16,368 bases of DNA, taken from an uncultured bacterium (GTDB lineage Bacteria; Bacillota; Clostridia; Lachnospirales; Lachnospiraceae). The stretch lies in contig CAOKFN010000066.1 in assembly GCA_948467735.1 (NCBI GenBank), positions 1 through 16,368 of the forward strand, given 5' to 3'. The position numbers and the translations under genes were made by a program. The notes below the pieces were generated by a model. The model was not told the DNA's origin. It saw only the letters and a program-made list of their open reading frames with translations, and did not search any database. Below are positions 1 to 5,814 of this stretch, in pieces; within the stretch, counting starts at the first letter, position 1; the number at the start of each line of letters is the position of its first letter.

Positions 1-35
1 CCTTTGCCCTTTGCCCTTTGCCCTATGCCCTATGC
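1..35. repeat. Heptanucleotide tandem repeat, five units, cut by the window edge
   Basis: The window opens with three copies of CCTTTGC followed by two copies of CCTATGC, in perfect 7-nt register. The array may extend further left. It lies beyond the terminator of the cupin gene, in a stretch where I see no gene. A 7-nt unit would shift the frame if copy number changed inside a gene, but no reading frame is visible here, so it is probably an intergenic short-sequence repeat. Confidence 0.85.
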
Positions 36-155
36 TGTAATGGATTTTTACATGGTCTAAAGGATTTCATAACTGTTATAGTAATATATTAGCACACGCG
101 TTAATATATGTCAATACAAGCTTAACTCTTTTTAACGTTATTTAACGTTTTGATC

Positions 156-187
156 AAAAAAGGCATCAGTCGTTTCTGACCGATGCC
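156..187 (-). terminator. Rho-independent terminator of the cupin gene
   Basis: Read on the minus strand, a 10-bp stem (GGCATCGGTC pairing with GACTGATGCC, one G-U wobble) encloses a 6-nt loop and is followed directly by six T residues. It lies about 70 bp past the cupin stop codon, so it most likely ends that transcript. Confidence 0.85.
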
Positions 188-259
188 CCGCAGCATACCA
201 AATCCTTTATATCTATAGCCATACTTTTCAAAACCGGATTTCCTATGAATTCTCCGCTC

Positions 260-616
260 TTAATCCTCAACCACTCCGTCGTCCGCAGTGTAGCCTTCCA
301 GAGAATTCTCTTTCACCTGAATGCATACATAACTGATCGGAGAATCCTCCGCCGCAAAAAGCTGTCTCCTCCCTGCGGGAGCAACGCGCACCCAGTCGCC
401 GGCTGCCAGCGCCACCTCTTCCCCGTCAATCACAAATTTCCCTTTTCCCGCAAGAACCGCGTAGATTTCCTCGTTGTTCTTATGGGTATGGACAAAAGGC
501 ACACCGGCTCCCGCCGGCAGATTGTTAATACTGATTTCCGCTCCCGTTAAGGAAAGCTTGTCGTGAAGCTCCGTCCTTGCATCCTGTCCCACGCTTGCTT
601 TGCTATAATTTGCCAT
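260..616 (-). CDS. Small single-domain cupin protein
   Basis: This 118-residue protein is a single double-stranded beta-helix (cupin_2-like). The first cupin motif is clear at residues 38-50: a Gly-rich turn, then HTH (His43, His45), then Glu49/Glu50, the usual metal ligands. The second motif is degenerate: in GDWVRVAPAGRRQ (residues 73-85) the expected His is replaced by Gln85, so metal binding may use three ligands or be altered. No partner domain is present, so the substrate cannot be assigned; such proteins range from sugar or small-molecule binding to isomerase or dioxygenase activity. The start has a good GGAGG site 9-10 nt upstream. It stands alone, with its own promoter and terminator. 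Confidence 0.85.
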   Translation of the reverse strand: MANYSKASVGQDARTELHDKLSLTGAEISINNLPAGAGVPFVHTHKNNEEIYAVLAGKGKFVIDGEEVALAAGDWVRVAPAGRRQLFAAEDSPISYVCIQVKENSLEGYTADDGVVED

Positions 617-662
617 GTTTTTTACCTCCGTAAATTTGTTGTAATATTTATTGATACATCAT

Positions 663-691
663 ATTTTACCACCTCTTTATTGTACTGTCAA
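663..691 (-). promoter_or_regulatory. Sigma-A-type promoter of the cupin gene
   Basis: On the minus strand a perfect -35 TTGACA (691 to 686) is separated by 17 bp from -10 TAAAAT (668 to 663). The proposed transcript starts about 40 nt before the cupin ATG. This is the best consensus promoter in the window. Confidence 0.8.
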
Positions 692-1099
692 TAGTTACAA
701 CTGAATTTTTATAAAATTACTTCCCGAAAATATTTTTACGAAATCTTGGCAGCCACAGCTGATTTTTAGCCAAATCCCCCGCAGCAATATGGGTATTGCT
801 CCCCGCGGCATTCGCCAGATGCCCAAGCCAGCCACAGGTCGGCTTTACAGGCGCGGCACAAAGTCGGCTATGCTGACTTGACTCATTGCTCAGCGATCAG
901 GGTCTGTCCATGGGAATAAAATACTCTTGGCAGAATAACCAGCTGCGTAAAGAAGCGGCGGGATATATCTGCATGCTGCACCCCAATCCCTGCTTATTCT
1001 GCCGGAAGCTCTGCTCCCGCACATTTTGCTCCGCCCTCTTATTATACCGGAAATCCTGCCAAAAATCATCCTCGCAGGATATTCTCCTAATCATTGTAA
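692..1099. other. About 400 bp without a recognisable gene; one small hairpin
   Basis: I see no convincing gene here. A hairpin at 783-800 (AGCAATA, loop TGGG, TATTGCT) sits in a GC-richer patch with many CAG/GCC words. On the minus strand, the end of a reading frame with residues QFVNNFLNDFADDL stops near 1099 and looks protein-like. It follows the HerA remnant but in a different frame, so it may be another broken gene end. No assignment is possible. Confidence 0.4.
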
Positions 1100-1149
1100 T
1101 TTCAAATCATCCGCAAAGTCATTTAGGAAATTATTTACGAATTGCGCGC

Positions 1150-1455
1150 TGCGACACTGCCCTCCCCAATTGAATCCGGTTCATGGCTGCACTGCTCAAT
1201 CTTCAAAAGTGATGGCATAACAATTGAATCTCCAATTAATATTGCATGACCACTCCCTAATGATGGCAGCGAATTTGTTACATTTCCTATATTGTCAGGC
1301 AGCAGCCTTTGCACATAATTCTAAGCCTGCGGATCAGTAAGCCTCATAATTACAAAATTGATGCATTGTGAAAAAATAGTTTCTGATATTTCCGAAGGTC
1401 TTTGGCTTACAATTACCAAAGTGATTCCATATTTTCTACCTTTCTTAGCAATTTT
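1150..1455 (-). pseudogene. C-terminal remnant of a HerA/DUF87-type ATPase with an amber stop
   Basis: Minus-strand translation from about 1455 down to 1150 gives a continuous frame with one TAG at 1321-1323. Its segments match the C-terminal ATPase core of HerA-like (DUF87) translocases: IAKKGRKYGITLVIVSQRPS, then SQCINFVIMRLTDPQA, the stop, then NYVQRLLPDNIG, and later GDSIVMPSLLKIEQC. The stop sits where the family usually has Asp/Glu-Gln before NYV, so a CAG-to-TAG change is the simple explanation. The N-terminal part with the Walker motifs is absent. Bacterial HerA ATPases often act with nucleases or SIR2 proteins in phage defence, and the piece directly abuts a restriction-subunit remnant on the other strand. 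The identification is from remembered family motifs; the breakpoints are approximate. Confidence 0.75.
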
Positions 1456-1580
1456 TGAAGAACTGACACACGGAACAAAAGTGATTGAGGCAGCGCCTGA
1501 TAAATTGAATGATATTATTATTCCATTGCCGAACGTGGAAGAACAAGAACAGTTCCCTGCTCATATCATTAAAATCAGAA
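1452..1580 (+). pseudogene. Fragment of a type I restriction specificity subunit (HsdS-like)
   Basis: A plus-strand frame contains HGTKVIEAAPDKLNDIIIPL followed by PNVEEQEQ. This resembles the end of a target-recognition domain plus the start of the conserved spacer helix of HsdS (the usual form is a hydrophobic IPLP, two or three residues, EQ). Nothing upstream or downstream in this frame continues the protein, and the frame runs into the antisense of the HerA remnant at its left side. It is a short orphan piece, probably left by recombination or deletion in a former restriction/defence locus. A match this short is suggestive only. Confidence 0.5.
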
Positions 1581-1832
1581 TGTATTACCTGTGTCTTGTT
1601 GAAAATAAATATCAAGAAAATCCGCATTAAAGAGTGGCAGTCTTCCCTGTTTTGGACTATAATTGTGACGACCGAACAAAATAATGATGACGTTTACTCT
1701 AGATAGATGGCAGTTCTTAAACGCTCTCATGCCGTTTATAAGAAATACTGATTTTTTGCGGATTTTAAGGGTATCAATCCTAAAAATGGGGAAGCTCAAA
1801 GAATTTAGACGCTCAACAGATAAATTAAAATA
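1581..1832. other. About 250 bp intergenic region without a recognised gene
   Basis: No open frame here looks like a known protein. A TATAAT-like hexamer lies near 1659, but no convincing -35 partner is present at the right distance. The region ends at the GGGAGG ribosome binding site of the acetyltransferase gene. It may be more debris from the defence-gene remnants to its left. Confidence 0.4.
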
Positions 1833-1846
1833 AGGGAGGCATAAAA

Positions 1847-2368
1847 ATGGATATAAAAAATATATCAAGCAAATATGTTGTGAAAAAACTGAATTCCCGC
1901 GATATTCCGGAGATTTATAATCTATGTCAGGAAAACAAGTTATATTATAAATACTGCCCGCCAATAGTTACGGAAGAAAGCATCAAAGGAGACATTCTTG
2001 CCCTTCCGCCGGATACCAAGATTGACAATAAACTTTATCTAGGTTTTTATTCGGGCGAAAAGTTAATCGCTGTAATGGATTTGATCTATGGATATCCCAG
2101 ACAGGAAACTGCTTTTATAGGATTCTTTATGACAAATACCGCAATACAAAACAAAGGCGTCGGCTCGGAAATTATCTCTGAACTATGTGATTTTCTAAAG
2201 CGAAAGGGTTTCATTTCCGTTCGGCTGGCATGGATAAAAGGGAACCCGCAGGCAGAGCATTTTTGGTTAAAGAACAAATTTACGATATTGGACGAGGCCG
2301 TCTACAATGCATCTCGGTCTCTCATTCTTGCGGAACGACGCTTGGGCTTGGCGGCAGGGAACGAATAA
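1847..2368 (+). CDS. GNAT-family N-acetyltransferase
   Basis: This is a 173-residue single-domain GNAT acetyltransferase, which transfers an acetyl group from acetyl-CoA to an amine. The CoA pyrophosphate-binding motif is QNKGVG at residues 101-106, after the beta strand TAFIGFFMTN. The helix that follows and the strand FISVRLAWIKGN (about residues 122-133) complete the core, and the AEHFWLKNKF segment is the usual helix plus beta-bulge before the last strand. The start is supported by AAGGGAGG about 7 nt upstream. The last residues (SRSLILAERRLGL) still look like a final GNAT strand, so the gene is probably intact. The substrate cannot be predicted. It sits alone among remnants, consistent with an accessory region. 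Confidence 0.85.
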   Translation: MDIKNISSKYVVKKLNSRDIPEIYNLCQENKLYYKYCPPIVTEESIKGDILALPPDTKIDNKLYLGFYSGEKLIAVMDLIYGYPRQETAFIGFFMTNTAIQNKGVGSEIISELCDFLKRKGFISVRLAWIKGNPQAEHFWLKNKFTILDEAVYNASRSLILAERRLGLAAGNE

Positions 2369-2579
2369 GAACCCCGCTAAAGAAGAAATATATTGGACAG
2401 AGGAAGTCCTGCGGTCTGTACCTACAGAGACTGCCGACAGAATCAAGTAAAGCCAAAGTCTCAGCGCCTTAAGAAGCGAAAAAAGTTTAAGCGTCAAAGC
2501 TTCCAAACGACAATAAAGTATGGCAATTCGCATCATTTTCTGGCATACTGAACTTACAAAAAGGAAAGGCAGGTATCGT
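2369..2579. other. Intergenic region between the acetyltransferase and Uma2 pseudogene
   Basis: About 210 bp with no recognised gene. One plus-strand frame gives protein-like stretches (EEIYWTEEVLRSVPTETADR) interrupted by two stops. This might be a decayed small gene or the lost N-terminal part of the following Uma2 gene, but I cannot link it to a family. Confidence 0.3.
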
Positions 2580-3103
2580 ATGGACTTAAATCTACAAATC
2601 ACAGATATGACTGGCGCAAGGCCGGAACACTCCACCGTCATTGTAAATTTTGTCGCTGCCATAAGAAAGCAGTTAATGAACAGCACCTGTTACGTCTATT
2701 CCGATAACATCCAATATAGATTTACGACAGATGAGGGAGAGGATAAAATAGTGACTCCGGATGCTTCCATCAACTGCAGGATAAAGTCTAGGCGCGGAAG
2801 TACGTTCATCGACGCCCCGCGTTTTGTCATGGAAGTCATATCAGACGCTACGGAAAAATACGACCGCGGTGAAAAAAGGAGCTGTACAGACAGCAGGAAG
2901 TGGATGAACTCTGGATTGTTGACTGGAGAAAGCAGCAGGTTAAAATATACAATCTTGATTATGACGAAAACGGACAGCCGCAATACTATTTGTGGCAGGT
3001 AATATCACCAGAAAATAAAGCTGAATTAAGGATTGTCCATTTCCCAAATATAAAAATTTCTTTTGACGAATTGTTTGCCGAAGCAGAAGACTATGGCGGA
3101 TAA
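2580..3103 (+). pseudogene. Uma2/DUF820 endonuclease-like gene, frameshifted and N-terminally short
   Basis: Two overlapping frames together encode a Uma2 (DUF820, PD-(D/E)XK-like nuclease fold) protein. The first, from ATG 2580 behind AGGAAAGG, reads through DMTGARPEHS, TPDASINCRI and RFVMEVISDATEKYDRGEK. The family sequence then continues one frame over as ELYRQQEVDELWIVDWRKQQ to the stop at 3103. The switch falls at a run of six A residues (2872-2877); seven would restore one frame, so a single-base deletion is the simplest cause. The N-terminus also lacks about 30-40 residues usual for the family (the aELIDGe segment). The putative catalytic residues (Asp in PDAS, Glu in VMEVIS) remain, but the C-terminal third is out of frame. 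A sequencing or assembly error in the A run is possible. Confidence 0.8.
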
Positions 3104-3214
3104 ACACGCAGCGGCAAAAACGAAGCATGCGGAAAGCAAAAGCAGCTAATAGACCTGCCCCTCTCCCTGCGCCGCTCTGCCAAGCCGGAAATCGGCGCCC
3201 GCACCCTAATCCGC

Positions 3215-3244
3215 GGAAGCCGGATTTCCTATTCCCCGGCTTCC
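3215..3244. repeat. Hairpin overlapping the end of the RHH gene
   Basis: GGAAGCCGG (3215-3223) and CCGGCTTCC (3236-3244) form a perfect 9-bp stem with a 12-nt loop. It covers the last codons and stop of the ribbon-helix-helix gene. It lacks a T run on either strand, so it may be a weak transcript end or a 3' stability hairpin for the two converging transcripts. Confidence 0.5.
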
Positions 3245-3435
3245 GGAATAAATTCCAAGTGGTCTAAAGCATATCGCAGAGCCATGCACATCAATTCATT
3301 TCGGGAACGGTCGCTTTTCGCCGCCAGAGCGTCAAATTCTTCCTGCAATTCCCGGTCTATCCGCAGAGTCATAACCACTGACTTATCTTCCCTCTTGTCA
3401 GGTTTCTTCTGACGCACCACAAACTTATCTGCCAT
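3229..3435 (-). CDS. Ribbon-helix-helix (Arc/CopG-type) DNA-binding protein
   Basis: The likely start is the ATG at 3435, behind a strong GGAGG spaced about 8 nt, giving 68 residues; an in-frame upstream start would add 18 unlikely residues. Residues 1-18 are a basic, flexible arm. SVVMTLRID (19-27) is the DNA-contacting beta strand. RELQEEFDALAAK (28-40) is helix A, and SDRSRNELMCMALRYALDHL (41-60) is helix B with the typical S-R-N-E turn. Such proteins bind operators as dimers and often autoregulate or act as antitoxins. No toxin gene adjoins on the same strand. It is divergent from the DUF6809-like gene, with about 120 bp between the two starts, so both could be controlled from this region. 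Confidence 0.85.
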   Translation of the reverse strand: MADKFVVRQKKPDKREDKSVVMTLRIDRELQEEFDALAAKSDRSRNELMCMALRYALDHLEFIPEAGE

Positions 3436-3482
3436 GTTACACCTCCGTATTATATTCCTGAAATTATTATAAACGATTCTGC

Positions 3483-3510
3483 TTGACATTTATATAATAC
3501 ATGCTAGAAT
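3483..3510 (+). promoter_or_regulatory. Promoter of the DUF6809-like gene
   Basis: TTGACA (3483-3488), a 16-bp spacer and TAGAAT (3505-3510) form a good sigma-A promoter about 48 bp before the next ATG. The region is very AT-rich and lies between divergent genes, so it is a plausible operator site for the ribbon-helix-helix protein. Confidence 0.7.
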
Positions 3511-3557
3511 ACAATTATGTAATACAATATAATATTACAAAAAAGGAGGCTATTAAA

Positions 3558-3836
3558 ATGAAGAGCACACTGGAACAGCTTTATTATGGTGAAATCTTCC
3601 CAGCGGAACAGCATGCCCTCATAGGCGAGGAATACCGAAAAATCTATCAGAGGAATTACAGCCATTATGAGGACTTTATTGAATTATTGAGCAAACTGAA
3701 CCCGCCCCTCGACAAGCGATTTATCGAAATCATGGACGAACAGCTTGACGTATTTCCATATGAGTTCTCGGAAATGTTTATTGACGGTTTTCGGCTGGGG
3801 GCAAAGATAATGGCAGAAGTTTTCAGAAATGAGTAG
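3558..3836 (+). CDS. Small DUF6809-like protein of unknown function
   Basis: This is a 92-residue soluble protein starting at ATG 3558, 7-8 nt behind a strong AAGGAGG. The opening STLEQLYYGEIFPAEQ and the closing SEMFIDGFRLGAKIMAEVF look like a small helical family common in Clostridia that I believe is DUF6809; the family name is from memory and should be checked. The middle is charged and helical (EEYRKIYQRNYSHYEDFIEL). There is no signal peptide, membrane segment or Cys cluster. Proteins of this kind are often found on mobile or accessory DNA. It is divergently transcribed from a ribbon-helix-helix gene, which may control it. Function is unknown. Confidence 0.75.
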   Translation: MKSTLEQLYYGEIFPAEQHALIGEEYRKIYQRNYSHYEDFIELLSKLNPPLDKRFIEIMDEQLDVFPYEFSEMFIDGFRLGAKIMAEVFRNE

Positions 3837-3877
3837 ACAAAGAGGGACGGAAACGGCAGACGCTTTGACGAGGAGGC

Positions 3878-3919
3878 ATGAGTATCAATTTTGAAAACTC
3901 GGGAACTCAAATTAACAAT
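3878..3919 (+). pseudogene. Thirteen-codon reading frame, probably the start of a truncated gene
   Basis: A near-perfect GAGGAGG ends 2 nt before an ATG at 3878, which opens a 13-codon frame (MSINFENSGTQINN minus the last residue uncertainty of the start spacing) ending in TAA at 3917-3919. The stop lies inside the left arm of the 11-bp inverted repeat that bounds the next element. The simplest view is a gene truncated right after its start by insertion or rearrangement at this repeat. It follows the DUF6809-like gene by 40 bp and may once have been its operon partner. The Shine-Dalgarno spacing is shorter than ideal. Confidence 0.3.
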
Positions 3920-4100
3920 TAAGGATTGCAGAAAAAATTAATTGATGATATACTGAACTTACCATATCGCGCCTTCCTATCATGCGCCATCCTGCCGCGA
4001 TATCTTATACTACATAACGCCAGAATTTACTTTACTGCATTGGCGAAACGTATATGACTGGCGTACTGTAGTCAGGTCACACGAAAATTTTAATTGTTAA
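3912..4100. repeat. 189-bp element with terminal and internal inverted repeats, MITE-like or structured RNA
   Basis: The element is bounded by an 11-bp perfect inverted repeat, TTAACAATTAA (3912-3922) and TTAATTGTTAA (4090-4100). Inside are ATATCGCG (3964-3971) with CGCGATAT (3996-4003), then CGCCAG (4018-4023) with CTGGCG (4058-4063). TGACT (4055-4059) with AGTCA (4070-4074) competes for the same bases as the second stem. There is no open frame. The layout suits a small non-autonomous transposable element or a structured non-coding RNA, but short AT-rich repeats also arise by chance. No flanking target duplication is evident. Confidence 0.45.
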
Positions 4101-4193
4101 GCAGCATAATTCATAGGAACCATGAAACCACCGCTGTCAGCCGCAAAACCCATAGCGGCGGCCCGCATCTTTTTGAAGTGAGGAAATTGAAAC

Positions 4194-4553
4194 GTGAATG
4201 TAAACGAATCTGCCGAAAATTATCTGGAAACCATTTTGATACTAAGCAAACAGCTTCCCGTGGTGCGCTCCGTGGACATCGCGGGCGAACTCGGGTTTAA
4301 AAAATCCAGCGTCAGCGTGGCCATGAAGAATCTGCGGGAAAAAGGGCATATCTTGGTGGACAAGTCCGGCTTTATCACCCTGACGCCTTCCGGAAGGGAA
4401 ATTGCGGAGATGATTTATGAACGCCATCAAATGATTTCTTCTTGGCTGATTCGTCTGGGCGTTCCCGAGCAGACTGCCGTGAACGATGCCTGCAAAATAG
4501 AACATGTCATCAGCAAGGAGAGCTTTGAGGCGATTCGGGAATATATTAAATAA
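4194..4553 (+). CDS. DtxR/MntR-family metal-dependent transcriptional regulator
   Basis: The start is GTG at 4194 behind GAGGAAAT. The 119-residue protein has a winged helix-turn-helix at about residues 22-60 (VVRSVDIAGELGFKKSSVSV then the wing KGHILVDKSGFITLT), followed by the helical dimerisation and metal-binding region. Candidate metal ligands match the DtxR layout: Glu12 in AENYLET, His78 in ERHQ, then Cys100, Glu103 and His104 in DACKIEHVIS. Position 9 is Asn where MntR has Asp8, and position 100 is Cys as in DtxR rather than Glu as in MntR, so the metal may be iron rather than manganese. The C-terminal SH3-like domain of DtxR is absent, as in MntR-length proteins. No transporter gene adjoins it. 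Confidence 0.85.
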   Translation: MNVNESAENYLETILILSKQLPVVRSVDIAGELGFKKSSVSVAMKNLREKGHILVDKSGFITLTPSGREIAEMIYERHQMISSWLIRLGVPEQTAVNDACKIEHVISKESFEAIREYIK

Positions 4554-4569
4554 TCGTTCCACAGCCGCC

Positions 4570-4589
4570 GGGGAAGATTCTTCTTCCCT
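4570..4589. repeat. Hairpin between converging genes, possible weak terminator
   Basis: GGGAAGA (4571-4577), loop TTCT, TCTTCCC (4582-4588) lies between the converging DtxR-family gene and the DUF3800 pseudogene. It has no T run on either strand, so termination there would be inefficient or Rho-assisted. Confidence 0.4.
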
Positions 4590-4610
4590 GTCCGTGTACC
4601 GCCAAGGGGC

Positions 4611-5285
4611 CTATAATTTCTTTTTCTCAACACTTTTCAAAAAGACTTTCTTTAACTCCTGCGGCTTATAGAAAAAACGTTCTTCCGATTTACTCAACCG
4701 TTTTTCATCTCGTTTAATCCTTAACAATTCCATAGAACAAATAAAATCTGCCGCCTGTAATAGCCGATATTTCTGCGGTTCGGCTTTTCTAAATTCTATA
4801 TTTGAGAATTGTATTGAAAATGCTGCATTTAAAATCGTACTAAGTTCCACCTGTCCATTATCATAATACGCAATAATCTTGTCAAAATTATAAAAGTATT
4901 CCATATGCTCACTCATCGCTCTATGAATTGCCCTTGCCAATTTACCTGACAAAGCAATCTTATCTGCTGCCTCTCTTCTGTCCACAATAACTGTCAAATA
5001 AGAAATAGGACATCTATTCACAAAGTTAAGCATCTTATATAGCAGCTTTCTTCGGTCATCTATGGAATATCCTGCAAATACCTCCTCTCATCGAATTACC
5101 GGGCCCGTATGTATATATTCCACATTAAATCCCGAACTGCGAACACTTTCTTCCAATTTTGAAACCTGTTCTTCTATACCATTATCCTGATTATGAAAAA
5201 CAAATGTCACTAAATAGTATGCCGGTCGTTCTTCTATTTCTCCAAAATCTCCTGATTCATCAATAAATACACTCAATTCTTTCAT
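4611..5285 (-). pseudogene. DUF3800 protein gene with one premature TGA codon
   Basis: Minus-strand translation from ATG 5285 gives a full-length DUF3800 protein of about 224 codons with a single in-frame TGA at 5088-5090. The N-terminal part has the hallmark VFIDESGDFG (residues 5-14), where the acidic residues belong to the RNase H-like active site. The frame continues unbroken after the stop as EEVFAGYSIDDRRKLLYK, then TVIVDRREAA, IIAYYDNGQVEL and KYRLLQAADFICSMELLR, the conserved C-terminal Asp motif. The stop sits after VIR where the family often has a second Arg, so CGA to TGA is the likely change. There is no frameshift elsewhere. DUF3800 proteins are found around phage and defence loci; the exact function is unknown. 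Only the two halves would be made without readthrough or restart at the Met at 5033. Confidence 0.8.
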
Positions 5286-5313
5286 TATATTATCCTTAAT
5301 AAATAATAGAAAT

Positions 5314-5333
5314 GGCGGGAAATTCTTCCCGCC
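5314..5333 (-). terminator. GC-rich hairpin just upstream of the DUF3800 gene
   Basis: GGCGGGAA and TTCCCGCC form a perfect 8-bp stem with a 4-nt loop. On the minus strand it is followed by an AT-rich stretch with short T runs and lies about 28 nt before the DUF3800 start. It could be a second terminator after the nrd unit or an attenuator for the DUF3800 gene. Confidence 0.5.
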
Positions 5334-5364
5334 TGCGGTGGTCCAAAGAGCTTTCGCCCAGACC

Positions 5365-5388
5365 AAAACTGTAACTCGTTACAGTTTT
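5365..5388 (-). terminator. Bidirectional A/T-flanked terminator after the nrdDG unit
   Basis: AAAACTGTAAC (5365-5375) and GTTACAGTTTT (5378-5388) form a perfect 11-bp stem with a 2-nt apex (4 nt in practice). It lies 8 bp past the stop of the small acetyltransferase gene and has the A-stem-T form of an intrinsic terminator in both directions. Confidence 0.75.
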
Positions 5389-5395
5389 ATTCTAT

Positions 5396-5803
5396 TCATA
5401 CCATACCTATACATAATTTGCAAGGACTTTTTTGCCAAAAGACACTTGTAACTTCTCTTTCAAATCCTCTATGCTCATAAAACTGATATGTGCATGCGTC
5501 ATCCCTGTAGAGATAAAACAATTTCCCCTTTTCCTTTTCTTCCAAAGCATTCAGCAGGGCAGTACCTATCCCTTTGATTTTGCAGCCGGAATCTGCCGCA
5601 AAAAATACGATTTCACCATCCGCATACGCCGCAAAAATCTGGGCTGCACGATTGATTTCAAGATACCAAAAATATCTGCCATAGGCATTCAGCAGAATTT
5701 GATTATCTAAATACCAGTGAAATGCATCCCTTTCACCGCAAATTGAATTGCTTTTTTTATAATCCTTTTTTCGTATATCCTTAATTTCTATCTTCAAAAC
5801 CAT
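5396..5803 (-). pseudogene. GNAT acetyltransferase, apparently shortened by an internal deletion
   Basis: The frame carries a recognisable start (KIEIKDIRKKDYKK, then HWYLDNQILLNAYGRYFWYL) and the GNAT CoA-binding part (KIKGIGTALLNALEEKEKGK, then YLYRDDACTYQFYEHRGF). Relatives I recall are about 200-220 residues and have some 70-80 more residues between these parts. Here FAAYADGEIVFFAADSGC joins them directly. An internal deletion between two DGE-like segments would explain this, leaving the reading frame open. The central beta strands would be missing, so activity is doubtful. ATG 5803 matches the family start, but its GGAAGG is only 1 nt away; a GTG at 5824 overlapping nrdG is the alternative. 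It is the last gene of the nrdD-nrdG unit. It could also be a genuinely short GNAT. Confidence 0.55.
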
Positions 5804-5814
5804 ACCTTCCGCTG

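Noticed and set aside
1..35. CRISPR array
   Set aside because: Units are 7 nt, contiguous and without spacers; no cas genes are in the window.
131..150. Two TTTAACGTT copies 10 bp apart as an operator
   Set aside because: They lie downstream of the cupin terminator with no promoter or gene beside them. The words are short and AT-rich, so chance is likely.
2872..2878. Programmed -1 frameshift signal in the Uma2 gene
   Set aside because: The A run is suggestive, but the zero-frame codons are GAA AAA AGG rather than the canonical A AAA AAG phase. Uma2 genes are not known to be recoded, and the N-terminus is also truncated. A deletion or sequencing error is simpler.
5088..5090. TGA in the DUF3800 gene as a selenocysteine codon
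   Set aside because: The position is a non-catalytic Arg-like site, no SECIS-type hairpin is evident after it, and the family is not known to use selenocysteine.
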